From Knoxdaviesia capensis (taxonomy: Eukaryota; Ascomycota; Sordariomycetes; Microascales; Gondwanamycetaceae), in contig LNGK01000007.1 in assembly GCA_001510575.1 (NCBI GenBank), positions 248,001 through 312,000 on the forward strand: a stretch of 64,000 nt of DNA. Reading direction: 5' to 3'. The notes beneath the pieces are model-generated. The model made no database searches. It saw nothing but the letters and a program-made list of their open reading frames with translations, and had not been told where the DNA came from. Shown in pieces: positions 1 to 10,648 of the stretch. The translations under genes were made by a program, and so were the position numbers. How positions within the stretch are numbered: the stretch's first letter is position 1; each line of letters opens with the position of its first letter.

Positions 1-818
1 AGGCGGCCGCGCTGGGCTGGTTCACCGAGCTGCTGCAGGCCTTCTTCCTCGTCAGCGACGACATCATGGACTCGTCGATCACGCGCCGCGGCAAGCCGTG
101 CTGGTACCGCCGGCCGGGCGTCGGCATGGTGGCCATCAACGACTCGTTCCTGCTCGAGGGCACGCTGTACCGCCTGCTGCAGCAGTTCTTCCGCCCGCAC
201 CCGCGCTACATCGACATGGTCGAGCTGTTCCACAACGTCACCCTGTTCACCGAGTTCGGCCAGCTCGCCGACCTGCGCACCGCCCCCGAGGACGCCGTCA
301 ACCTCGACAACTTCTCCATGCAGAAGTTCTCCTTCATCGTCATCTACAAGACCGCCTGGTACTCGTTCTACCTGCCCGTCGCCCTCGCCCTCATGCTGCT
401 CGACATCGCCACCCCGAACAACCTCAAGCAGGCCGAGCACATCCTCATCCCGCTCGGCGAGTACTTCCAGGCCCAGGACGACTACCTCGACAACTTCGGC
501 CTGCCCGAGCACATCGGCAAGATCGGCACCGACATCATGGACAACAAGTGCTCGTGGCTCGTCAACCAGGCCCTCGAGATCGCCACCCCCGACCAGCGCC
601 GCGTGCTCGAGGAGAACTACGGCGTCAAGGACGCCGCCAAGGAGGCCCGCGTCAAGCAGCTGTACAACGAGATGGGCCTCAAGGAGCGCTACGAGGCCTT
701 CGAGGAGACCCGCGCCCAGGAGCTGCGCGACATGATCGCCAAGGTCGACGAGAGCGAGGGCCTGAAGAAGACCGTCTTCACCGCCTTCCTGGACAAGATC
801 TACAAGCGCACCAAGTAA
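1..818 (+). CDS. Farnesyl diphosphate synthase, C-terminal part (5' end outside window)
   Basis: Condenses isopentenyl diphosphate with dimethylallyl and geranyl diphosphate to make farnesyl diphosphate, feeding sterols, ubiquinone, dolichol and protein prenylation; normally cytosolic. The open frame enters at the window edge (codons begin at base 3) and runs to TAA at 816-818 with no intron, giving about 271 residues of a protein usually near 345, so roughly 75 N-terminal residues lie upstream. Both aspartate-rich motifs that bind Mg-diphosphate are visible: DDIMD at bases 57-71 and DDYLD at bases 477-491. The C-terminus ends in KIYKRTK, as expected for fungal FPP synthases. Family identity is very secure; only the 5' end is missing because of the window boundary. 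Confidence 0.96.
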   Translation, partial: AAALGWFTELLQAFFLVSDDIMDSSITRRGKPCWYRRPGVGMVAINDSFLLEGTLYRLLQQFFRPHPRYIDMVELFHNVTLFTEFGQLADLRTAPEDAVNLDNFSMQKFSFIVIYKTAWYSFYLPVALALMLLDIATPNNLKQAEHILIPLGEYFQAQDDYLDNFGLPEHIGKIGTDIMDNKCSWLVNQALEIATPDQRRVLEENYGVKDAAKEARVKQLYNEMGLKERYEAFEETRAQELRDMIAKVDESEGLKKTVFTAFLDKIYKRTK

Positions 819-1274
819 AGCCGTCACAGTTTGTTGTTGGTGGGATCGTGTAGATGCTCAACCATCTTCATGATCCGTTGATGCTTCTTCCCTCTGGCTG
901 TTGTCGGCGTTGAATCTGCTCTGTTCTTCAGATATAAACGAAGCAGAGACAGCTTTCATTATATATCCCCGTCTAGGCAGCACCCAAGCAACCCCATATC
1001 CATGTTGCGCTTCACAGTCACGATTTAATAATAATCCTCATCACATGATAGACATTGCTATTATATGAATTTATCCAAAGTCGTAAATCTTCGTAACAAA
1101 GTCCCCTTTGTATGTAAATATACACATCCCATGTCTCATTCCATGAATGTTTTTATATCCATTCCAGGTGCTCCGCCCTGTTCGGATGAGGGGACCACTC
1201 AAAAAACCTTTTAACCCCAAAAACGGGAACGAGTCCCAGCCGGTCCGTATAGCGTCGGACCAAACTAGCCTCAC
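819..1274. other. Convergent 3' intergenic region
   Basis: A 456-bp stretch between the tail-to-tail FPP synthase and RA-PH genes. It is AT-richer than the exons (AATAATAATCC and ATATAT near 950-1070) and probably holds both 3' UTRs and polyadenylation regions. No coding potential, RNA gene or repeat was seen. Confidence 0.6.
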
Positions 1275-4235
1275 TTAAAACGGCTCCCCACCCGCCATCT
1301 GCGGCGATGTGGTTGCCGACGCAGCTGCACGCTGTGTCGACGGCACCGGGGGCGCCCACTTGCTGACCGAACGGTATCTGCTCGGCTGGCCAGCCACGCT
1401 CCGGCTTCTCGGACGGCTGTTGACTGTATCCGCACGCCGAAGCTCATTTGCCGCGGCGGATGATGCGGCAGGAGGGGGCGGCGGAGGAGGCGGCGGCGGG
1501 GGTGGAGACGACGATTGCGGAGAGGACATTTTGGGCAGAGATGCCGTTGGGGAGTGGTAGGCCGTCGGTAGCGGCGGCGGTGGCGGGGAGCTGTATACTG
1601 CCGTCGGCACCGTTCGCGGAGCTGTGCTGCGGACGGTGTTATACCGCCGCATGGGTGCCCCGATACTGCTGCCCTCGGAGCTCGACGTCGGCAGAGTGCT
1701 CAGCGACGGCACCGGGGGGATTTCTGATAGCGAATGAGGAATCACCGTGTAGCCCTGACCCGAAACTGGAGACCGGGTTGACGAGGTATGATACGTCGGC
1801 GAGGTGGTCTGGCCATGCGACGTGCACGGCGGGCTGGAAATGTTGGCCGTGGTGACAGAGGTCGGAATATTGGCACCAACCAGGTCCACAAGCGGGACTC
1901 CCGCAGGGGCGCGCACGCCATGTCCGCGGCGGTACCGCGACGCCACACTCTTCTGCATTTCCGGCTTCTCATTCGTAAAGTCCAGCAGCGGTGCCGGATG
2001 TCCACGACGGGCCGGCTCTGCCGGGGCAATCGCACCAGCAGCCGCTGCGGTGGCGGCTGCAGCTCGGGATGCGGAGGTTGCCGAGGGACCAGAGATCATG
2101 TTGATAGGAATTCCAGCCGATGTCGTTTGCTTCATCGACATCGACCGCGTCGGCGGACGGCTTTGGGCCTGGTATGCCTGTTGCTGTTCTTGCTGCTGCT
2201 TCAGCTGCTGCATGTGTGCCTTTTGCTGCCTTTGGAGTTGAAGTTGCGCCTGGGCTTTCTGTTGCTGAAGCTGTTGCTGTTGCAGCTTCTGCTGGTCCTC
2301 TTGCAGCTGCTGCTTCTGTTGCTGATGGTAGTGCATCTGTAGTTGGCGAGCTTGCTCCTGGTACGGTTGGGGCTCGTGGCGAGCTCGGATGGGCATCGAC
2401 TGCGGAGTTGTGGTTGCTGCTTGAGCAGCTGGCACTGCCGTGTTGAGCAATGACGCGCCGCCCGTGAAGGGCCCCATGAGAGAAGGTTGGAGATCGCGTG
2501 CAGGATGCTGGATGGTCTGCTTGCGCTTCTCATACTCTGCGCCGAGGAGACCGTTCTCGTCAAAGGCAGGCTGTTCAGGCGACAGTGACGCAGCCGGGCC
2601 ACTGCCATTGTTCACCGTCGCCATAGACGCCAGTGGAGCGGGCCGACCTCCACGGGCTTCATTGCTGCTAAAGCTACTACTGTCTGGAAGAGGCCGGGAG
2701 TCGGAGAAAGCAGCGATAAGCGGAGCAGGGTGCTGGTTGGCATGTTTGGATTCAGACCGCTTCAGATTGGCAGCGCTGGCGGTGTTGGCGCGAGGCCGGG
2801 CCTGGGGCGCCAAGGGAGCAGCAGAGGAAGACAGAGCTGAGACGGTGGCGCCAGCAGTGGTGGCGGCGGGACTAGTGTCCAGGAAAGGGAAGCGAGTATT
2901 TCCTGACGCCGACACTGGAACGTGGCGATCTGTCACTTGGTGGCGTGCAGTCCGCTTGTCAGGTAAGAAATCCTTTCCAAAGTCCTCAATGGGCTTGTCG
3001 AAACGGGTAAGGTCCATCAAGGGCTCAAAGGCACCAATGGTGTAGGGCGACATGTCGACGGAGATCTTCATCCGATGGTGGCCAGCAGCAGCCGTGATCA
3101 GGCCATTGCCGGCAGCACCAGCAGCTGCTCCCTTGGCGGCAGCCTTCTCGTCTCTTTTTGTGGACGGTCCGGCATTGCGCCCGGTGGATTTGATGTTTCC
3201 GACCTCTTTCCGGTTGACCAGGTACCAGCTGCGCCAGCTGTGGACAAGATTGTTGAACTCGTGGGCGGTGGTCGCGTCCTCGGTGCAGAAGAAATGAACG
3301 AAATTTTCTCCGGTGGGAAAGACGGCCATTTTCTGCTGGCTCTTGATGGCATAGATGTGGGGTTTGGGGGCCTTGAGCATTTTGCGAATGGTGTCGTCAC
3401 CGGCGGCCGGGGTGTAGATGTCAAAATCAGACAAGTGGCATAGTGTAACGGAATCCTTGTCGTTTGACGAAACCTGGCGGCGCTTGGTCATGAAAACCTG
3501 GCCGGACTCGAGAATGTGAACAAACCGCTTGGTCCATTTCCCCAGTCGGCCAGAGTGGTAGAGGAAAAAGGTGCTTCCAGGGGGAGCCCGGTCGGTGATG
3601 GGGACCGACTCGATCTCGAGGTCGCGGTCCTCGGGAGATGGCGTGTCTTGCGGCATCAGAGTGAGCGCGCTTTGGTCGTCGTGGTCCCAGGAATTCAGGA
3701 CGTCGCGAATGGGTTCGTAGCGGCGGAGACGGCGGGCAATGCCAAACGGACGGTACGTTTCGATCAGGACGCTGGCGGACGGGTTGATGTCATGGGTCAG
3801 GACATTGGCAGAAGTAAACAGCAGGTCGACAGGCGTGGTCTGAGGAGTGACGGGCAGAGTGATGGTAGAGCCCATACATGAGATGGCGACGCGCTAAACG
3901 GAGCAGGTTAGCACACGAGCAGAGACAAACAGCGGTGTTGAACAGTGGGAAATGGCGACGCCGAGCCAGCGCGATTTCTGGTGAGACACTCTAAAGGTTG
4001 GAGAAGAAAATCGACTTGAACAAAAAGAGAGGCCCGACTGGAATGCAACTACGTCAGGCAATTAAAAGTAGCAAAACACAGAGAGAGACAAGAATGGGCA
4101 GGGCAGCTGGGAACATGGACGACAGGGACTTACACGTTCGCCAGCATTGATAGCGTTTGTAGGCGCATCGATCTGCGGCACAATGCCACGGCCATCCTTC
4201 TCGATGAAGCGCCGTGGAGAGGTCGGCGTGACCAT
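1275..4235 (-). CDS. Ras-association / pleckstrin-homology domain scaffold protein with polyQ and polyP tail
   Basis: Two exons are read on the minus strand: exon 1 at 4134-4235 (34 codons, start MVTPTSPRRF, ATG in GCCATGG context) and exon 2 at 1275-3893. The intron starts GTAAGT at 4133 and ends TTTAG; phase is 0 and the product is 906 residues. An N-terminal RA-like domain (about residues 55-120) precedes a PH domain (about 138-255, with the core GRLGKWTKRF and the closing helix around SWRSWYLVNR). This order resembles MRL-type (Mig10/RIAM/lamellipodin) adaptors and their fungal relatives. The rest is low complexity: a glutamine-rich tract near residues 545-615 and a 13-proline run near the C-terminus, the latter typical of profilin or SH3 ligands. 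Inference: a membrane-recruited scaffold linking a Ras-type GTPase to actin or polarity. Without exon 1 the RA/PH region is still complete, so the domain call does not depend on the splice model. Confidence 0.85.
2183..2400 (-). repeat. CAG/CTG-rich polyglutamine-encoding tract
   Basis: Imperfect CTG/TTG repeats on the plus strand encode the glutamine-rich segment of the RA-PH protein. The interruptions (AAG, GAG, CTG-for-L codons) suggest an old, partly stabilised expansion. Confidence 0.8.
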
Positions 4236-6320
4236 GGCAGCAGGCTCAAGGCGACAAAATAGAGAATGAGGTGAAAAGAAGCGCACCGGCAGCTGAATTA
4301 GGCGCCAGAGAAACTAAACGGGAAGGCCAGGCGGTGGAAAAAAAATTTAGACAAAGAGAGTGGGAGCAGAAGTCCAAATAGAGTATAAAAGAGGGATATC
4401 TATTTGAAGTCAAACGAGACCTTCCAAGAGGTCAAACAGGAAAGGAAACAGACGAAAAAGAGCGACGATACACCAGAAAAAGGTGAAAAATAGAAAAGGA
4501 AAAAAGATCCACGAGAGATATAAAAGATCGAAGTCTCCGTAACGCGAGAGACAGGCGTGGTTGTTTAAATTTTAGTGCAATGGACGGAAAAAAAAACCTC
4601 TTGACGAACGAATCGCGGGGGACGGCGAGGTAAGTATGGAAAATTGACGACGGGATCGAGAAGGCGACAGGGAACACACAGGAAGCAAAAATGCCAGGGT
4701 CGGAGCAGGGCAAGGCAGGCATAAAAAGAGAGAGACCGAGAGAAAGCGAGCAGGGCTGTGGGTTGTTATTTATGCAGCAGCACATCGGCTCACGCGCGCA
4801 TGGGAACCTGCAGGAAGAGGATCCGGACGAAGAAATTGGAAGTCCAACCAGGTTTTCTTTTCTTCTGGGCCTTTTTGCTTTTGTTTTTCTTCTTTTTTTT
4901 CTCCCCTTTTTCTTTTGTCGTCCTCTCTCGGGCGTTTTAATGTCGAGTAGCGGGAAAAACGGGTGTAATGAAACGGGTAAATCGGCGAGCGAGAGGCTTG
5001 GAGGTCGTCGAAAATTGCGAAAGAATTTAACGGCTTGCGCAGGTGTGGATCATGTACCATTTAGCAGGACGAGCGCACTAAAGATACGTTCATGCCGCCG
5101 CATTGGACTAGAGCACAAATTTCGACGGATCGTGGAACTTCAGCATCGAAGAAGCACAAAGCGAGATCAGTCCACGCACGAGAAGGTTCGGAAGTGACGT
5201 CGCATTGGCCAAAGCGAAGCCAACCCGAGAAGGGAAAAGACCAACGACCAAAAGAGATTTGATGATTTCACGAACTTACAACGAACGTGGAAAAAGCGAC
5301 AGTGACACGGCACTGATAGCCAAGTGACAAGAGATAAGGAGAGTGATATATTGGGAGTTGGGAATCGGGTTAGGGTGGGTGCGCAGGGGAAGCGATGAGA
5401 AGAGCAAAGTGTGCTGTTCGGAGAGGAGCAGTGTGATAGCTGAGTGTGAGTGACCCTAAGAGGCAATATGTGACCGATGTGGCATGTCTCTCAGCCAAGT
5501 CCAGGGTTGCGTTTAATTGAACGATCCGGAATAGATTTGGGGGTAGATATGGGAGATGAAAATGATGGAATGACAAAAGGGAAGCACACACAAAAAAAAG
5601 TATGTAGGAGGGAAGAAGAGTCAGATGAAGAAAGACGAAAAGCGAGAAGAGTGGAAATTATATTGTGAAGAGGAGTCTGAAGGCAAATCAAGAACAGGAA
5701 GGAGCAAGGCAGGAAGAAAAACCCAGTACCAAGCCTTGGGGAAGGAGGCAAGACTGGATAAACGCATAAGCGGGATATGCACGTAGAGAGACATATGTAT
5801 GTATCGGAGTGAAGGTAATGGTGACGGAAGACAAGACGGAGATATCGTGTGTGTGTGTGTGTCTGCAGTATTACTCTGACTGTAGATATGATATACTCAG
5901 AGTGAATGTACATAAGGTCAGTACAGTCCTGTACATATACACATACATACCGTGGTTGTCGTAATGTTGTGTGCATAGAATCCTCCCAACTCGCGCTCTA
6001 GTTAGCGACATCCGCATCCCGTCCCTGACATGCGGTAAGATTAACTCAAATTAAACGCTGGAGCAAATGGGACCGCAGAACCCCAGCATCTCGGCTCTGG
6101 TAGGCCGCAACACCATTTCCCAGTGTGGTCGCGTGGTCGTTCTGTTATGCCCCCCAGCCAGGTGAAAGATGTTGCCTATGCGGGAGCCCGCCGGGTTTCT
6201 TTCCAACAACAGTGTCTCTGGAAGAGATGTTAACCATTTGAAGACAAGTCCGGAGAGGTCCCCGCGCCGAGCATTTCTTTTTTCCCCAAGTTCCCCAGTC
6301 CAAATTCCGGGACTCTCGAC
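4236..6320. other. Upstream region of the RA-PH gene, polypurine on the plus strand
   Basis: No gene was recognised. From about 4320 to 5760 the plus strand is dominated by A and G (runs such as GAGAGAGACAAG, AAAAAAAA, GGAAGAAGAG), so the sense (minus) strand of the RA-PH gene is CT-rich. This is best read as promoter plus a long, possibly intron-containing 5' leader. Other content: an interrupted (GT)n at about 5849-5862 and AT/AC-rich sequence at 5925-5950. Open frames here are low-complexity artefacts of the base bias. Confidence 0.55.
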
Positions 6321-6448
6321 GCGATAAGATAAGACCGCCTTCCACACCACCAGCCAATGGCAGTCTGCCGATAACAGACACACATCTTATCCAGCCAATG
6401 GCAACCCGTCCGTTTGCCTTATCGCCAAACCATCAGCCCCGATAAGAG
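6321..6448. promoter_or_regulatory. Dense GATA-factor / CCAAT-box cluster
   Basis: Within about 130 bp there are overlapping GATAAG sites at 6323-6333, GATAA at 6370-6374, TTATC at 6387-6391, TTATC at 6419-6423 and GATAAG at 6441-6446. Two CCAAT boxes lie at 6354-6358 and 6395-6399, each inside the same longer word CAGCCAATGGCA. GATA factors (AreA, white-collar, siderophore or NIT2 type) and the CCAAT-binding HAP complex are the known fungal readers of such sites. No gene starts close by; the nearest intact gene is the RA-PH gene about 2.1 kb away on the minus strand. Confidence 0.6.
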
Positions 6449-7706
6449 TCTCTTCCTCAGGCCGTCTGTCGACAGTAGACGCCGACACAGGCACACTGAT
6501 GCAGCGGCCGGTCCTGCAACGCCGCGTGTCTCGGTTTAACAGGCGCTCCCCGATGAAATCAATCCCAGTGGGTGGGAAGACCGATCTGCCACACCGGAGA
6601 TTGAAGGCAAGACGAGACAGGACTGCCCAGCCCTTGAGGGCAGACCGGCAGAGCACGCGGGTTGGGAAGCGAGAGACGGAGAGGGAGACCCTGTATTTGT
6701 GGGCTTTGTTCCGTCGTGCATGTTGTTAATAATCTCCATATGTATGTTGCAACCGCAGAGTGAGCAGGTGTGCTGTCCTCCTTATAGCGCATTCTGGTGC
6801 GTCCATCCAGTCAGTCCCACGTTCTGTCAGAACGCCACCACCCCCCACCCCCCACTTCTCACCGCGACATCCGATCGCGAACGCGCCTTGGCCTTTGACC
6901 GCCCAGCAATAGCGCGTTAATTTGAGCCTTATATCAGACGTCTGACTGGAAATTGGCAGACAAGAAGAGAAAAAAACCGTTAGCTTTTGTCCCTGAGCAC
7001 CAGCGGCAATGCTTCACCGTCGCAGTGGACGCTTGAGCTGCATGGACTTCCGTGGTAGGTGGGAGTGGGACAGCGAAATTCGTTTGGTTCTTTTTTAAGG
7101 TACACACGGCCTGGGCTCGAGCGAGCTCCTTACGCAGGGCATGGCCGGATTGAGTCCCGGTAATCTCTGGGTGTGATGCCAGGGGACGAGGGAAAACGTT
7201 CGGTATCTACGGATACAACGGTAAACAAAGCCGCCTCTGTGTATCCCCTCGGGAACACAAAAAAACGAATACATGTTCGACTTGTGCACGGGATTCCAAC
7301 GCAATCAGCCAACGCCTCCACTGGGAGTCTGGGAGTCTGTGAGTCTTGTAGTCCATGTCCTTGTACTGTTGGAGTGAGTGAGTGAGGGCATGATGGTGAG
7401 CCCACGTCTCCGCTGTCCTCCGATCTGTGTTTTCCCGCACCCCGGTCCTGTTGTTTTGATCTTATCCCGCTAAAATCCCAGGAACCCGATATCCGGGAAC
7501 CGTGACGTCGCGCCAGTAGCACAGACAGTCTGGGCAGTGGGAAACATTGGCGTTGGGAAGATTCTTGGTCCAGTGTCCAGTGCCTAGTGTCCACGACCAG
7601 ACGTGTCGACGAGGTTCCAGCAGAAGAACGTAACAGGTGGGTCCAGTCGTGTGTGAGGCTTGATAGAGGTGTTCAGAAATCAGAACCACACAGCTGATAT
7701 CCCACG
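6449..7706. other. Gene-free region
   Basis: No convincing coding exon. It has short local duplications (near-identical GGGAGTCT words at 7322-7345 and CCAGTGTCCAGTGCCTAGTGTCCA around 7572-7592), a C-rich tract at 6840-6852, and no splice-consistent conserved domain on either strand. Confidence 0.5.
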
Positions 7707-8027
7707 CCAACGACCAACAGCTGCCCACCATTCTCACCAGCATATATCGCCCAGGATTCCCCAAGCCGGGCGTGGTTTTCCTTGACGATGACCACCCACA
7801 TTCTGACCAGCCGCCAACGACCAACAGCTGCTCACCATTCTCACTAGTAGATATCGCCTAGGATTCCTTAAGACGAGCGTGGTTTTCCTTGACGATGACC
7901 ACCCACACTCTGGCCAGTCGCCAACGACCAACAGCTGCCCACCATTCTCACCAGCAGATATCGCTCAGGACTCCCCAAACCGTGCGTGGTTTTCCTTGAC
8001 GACCGTCACCCACACTCCGACCAGTCC
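7707..8027. repeat. Three-unit 107-bp tandem repeat
   Basis: Three head-to-tail copies start at 7707, 7814 and 7921, each opening with CCAACGACCAACAGCTGC and spaced exactly 107 bp. Each contains a conserved core, GTGGTTTTCCTTGACGA. The unit length is not a multiple of three, so it does not encode a repeated peptide in one frame. Most differences are transitions; copy 2 has several CA-to-TA changes relative to copies 1 and 3. Confidence 0.95.
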
Positions 8028-8833
8028 TCCTGCACCCGCTCAACAACCCACGTTCTCTGTCTGCTGTCCGTCGCCCGCGGCCTCGGGGCACATATCGCTT
8101 TGTCCCCCGAAAATACTCCAAAGAGTCCGACATCTCCCGTCTCATCAAACTCCGCGCTACGCCGATCGGCACGCGGGATCCTTCCTCCAGCCACGCGCGC
8201 GCCAGAGACAAAAGAGAACACACCCAGCACCTGACAAGCCCGGAAAGCGTTCCAAGGAAGGGCTGAGTCATGCCGTTACCCAGGAGTCAAGTGGCATCGA
8301 CAAACACGCGCTGTGATGACGGTCTTCTTTGTCGTTTGCACTGCGGGGTCCGTCCTGTCAGATTTCCTTCGGGGGCTGGGTTGGTCTGGTGTCTGCCGAG
8401 GCTGTGGTGTGCTTACCGTAGGCGCAGTTGGCTGACGGGTTCCTCTCACTTTCAGGGTCCATGGTGGCGTGCTGGGGCAGGCAAAGCGAATAGTAACGGG
8501 AACACCGCCTGGCTTATTCGTGGACGATGCAGGTGGTTACCACGACGAAGGATATATCCTCGAAGACTTTTAGGAGAAGATACACAGTGTATAGGGAAAA
8601 TGCATAGAGCGCTACTACTTAACACCCAAGGATGTGACCCTAAGGCTGACTAAAGAGCAACCCTACCACTCAATATCCAACCCCTTCATCGTGCCTTCCA
8701 CCTTCCGAAACTGACTCACCTAGTTACGTAAGTTTATATCATTTTTCTTTCTGCTATTGAGATTCTTCGTATCTTCGTTTCTATCTCTTCACTCTTCTCC
8801 TCTCCACTCTCGATATCGAGACCCATTATCAGT
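8028..8833. other. Gene-free region between tandem repeat and HNH pseudogene
   Basis: No recognisable protein or RNA gene was found. It could contain the decayed 5' part or promoter of the following pseudogene, but I see no residues that can be aligned to the family here. Confidence 0.45.
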
Positions 8834-9845
8834 GTGATTAACATCCTGCCCAACGCCGAAACACCGCACGCCAGAGCCCAACAATATCCCGCCGGGCGTG
8901 ACTTGATTCCACCATCCCGGCGATGCACCGCCGAACACGTTGCTGGAACTCCCGCGGGTAGACAGATCACCACCCACGGAGTCCACCACCGCACAGCTTT
9001 GACAGAATGTCAGGTAGTTAACTGTCTGTAAACCCTTCGGCGGATGGCTCTCCAACGACACGGCCGGCGATCACGCCGTGGACGCGGCGCTGGACGGGGT
9101 CCTAGTCCAGCTGCACTACCACTTCCATGCCGCCCGCGGCAGTCCCACGCCGCCGTGCCCCGTGGCTCCAAGCTTCCGCGACTGGGAGTTCCCGCATGAG
9201 AACATTCCCGCGGAGTGGCATGGCGCGCTTGGCGCCAGAGCACCTGCGACGACGATCGCTTGCGCCGTCACCAACTTCCCCGCGCCTGTTCAGGCTGCAC
9301 ACTTGGTTCCGGCGCGTGAAGCCGTGTGGTTCTCGGTGACCTCGCTTTCTGCGCGGCCGGAGGGGATTTAAACCCGTGCCAGCTCCATTCGTCTGCGCGG
9401 CGACATCGACACTGTTTTCGACAGACGTTGTTTCGCTGTTGTTCCGAAACCCCTGGATAGTGATGAGGCCACTCGCTCTTTGGTTTTTGCTGCTCATATT
9501 CGGAAGGACGGCATTTCCGCCTCCTTGCCCAGCCTACATGATTTCATCGTGAACCGCCTCACAATCAATAGCGGGCCATTCCTGTTGGCGCGCTTCGCGT
9601 GGGCTCTTATCATCAACGTCAAGAAGTTCGTCACCGCTGGCCGTGAGCGCACGGTCTCTGTCTTGCAGCAGAAGGATGGAAATGATGTCCATGAAATTAT
9701 CCGGACGGCTGGAGTGGATCTTCTAAACGAGCACGGCAGTGGAGGCTCTCAAGGGGCCACACCCGAGGTCGGAAAGCGCGGTTGCAGAAGCCTTGATAAC
9801 GAAGATGGCCCGAGCGAGGGGCCCTCCAAGCGAGAGCAGCGATGA
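8834..9845 (+). pseudogene. Fungal HNH-endonuclease-domain protein, disrupted
   Basis: Pieces of the fungal HNH nuclease family (PF13391 type) appear in order on the plus strand but not in one frame. A HHPG...NTLLELPRVD block starts at 8910; GVHHRTALT...CQVV follows about 8979-9017 in a different frame; from about 9030 the first frame resumes with GGWLSND, FRDWEFPHENIP, ACAVTNF and AAHLVPAREAVWF. A TAA at 9369-9371 then interrupts this frame, which continues through RLRGDIDTVFDRRCFAVVPK and ARFAWALI to a stop at 9843-9845. That makes two frameshifts and one nonsense codon. The family's second catalytic His (usually RxDIH) reads Asp in RGDID. No GT-AG intron removes these breaks neatly. An intact member would be roughly 330-400 residues. 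Family known mainly as expanded, uncharacterised fungal genes. Confidence 0.75.
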
Positions 9846-10162
9846 CGATAGCGACGACGATGACGGTTTCTGGTGGTCATGTCGAATGAAAAATTCTTCC
9901 AACGAGATAGCAGCATCAGGCCAGGGTCCAAACTTCCAGCCAGGAGCTAGAGAAGAAGAGCTTCGCCAGGCCGTCGCGCATGCCATTGGAGACAGACCGC
10001 CCGCGGAAGAGGGCTGATATCCCGTCTTCTCCCGCAGGATTCCTCGTTTCAAACGAAATCCTTCTAGTGTACTACAGTACACTGCTTACAAGACTAATAT
10101 AGTCAAAAGTGCCTTCGCCCCGCATTGTCGTGGCGCATGGTGAAGATCGTCGGGCGGAGTGT

Positions 10163-10293
10163 GGGGGGGGGGGGGGGGGGGGGGGGNNNNNNNNNNNNNN
10201 NNNNNNNNNNNNNNNNNNNNNNNNNNNNNNNNNNNNNNNNNNNNNNNNNNNNNNNNNNNNNNNNNNNNNNNNNNNNNNNNNGGGGTGGGGGGG
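10163..10293. other. Assembly gap (95 N) inside a poly-G tract
   Basis: Twenty-four consecutive G bases (10163-10186) run into N at 10187-10281, and G-rich sequence resumes at 10282-10293. The true length and content are unknown. Confidence 0.98.
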
Positions 10294-10461
10294 CACGAAG
10301 AAAACAAAATCTGCTAGCCGACTAACAACCCCTGTTGCCCTGCTGCTTGTGCTTATCTTTATCTCAGCCTCAGCCATGGGTTCGGTTCGGTTCGACGATT
10401 AGTGATGTTCTAAAGCTAGCGTGAAAGAAAGGAGAGAGAGAGAAAGGAGAGAGAAAAAGGA

Positions 10462-10470
10462 GATATAAAG
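10462..10470 (+). promoter_or_regulatory. TATA-like box of the carbonic anhydrase gene
   Basis: GATATAAAG lies about 180 bp before the ATG, followed by a CT/TCA-rich leader. The position fits a core promoter with a 100-150 base 5' UTR. Confidence 0.5.
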
Positions 10471-10648
10471 ACGGCGGTGGTACGGCTCTGTTCGTGGTTT
10501 GATCCAAGACTCATCAGTCTCCTCAGTCTCACCAGTCTCATCACCCTTCTTCACCCGTTCACTCTCCGTCAAGCCCATCATTCTTCCCGAGTCTTTCGGC
10601 CCCTATCCCCAGACACTTCCACAGCCACCCACCCATCCACTGGCAAAA

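Larger units (their letters stand above)
9846..10648. other. Intergenic region with assembly gap and carbonic anhydrase promoter
   Basis: It contains a perfect inverted repeat AGTGTAC-TACA-GTACACT at 10066-10083, the poly-G/N gap, triplicated GGTTC words at 10380-10395, purine-rich sequence from 10420 and a TATA-like box before the carbonic anhydrase gene. No additional gene was recognised. Confidence 0.6.

Noticed and set aside
10499..10648. Upstream in-frame ATG extending the carbonic anhydrase by 50 residues
   Set aside because: It would bury the signal peptide, and the added residues are Ser/Pro-rich leader sequence.
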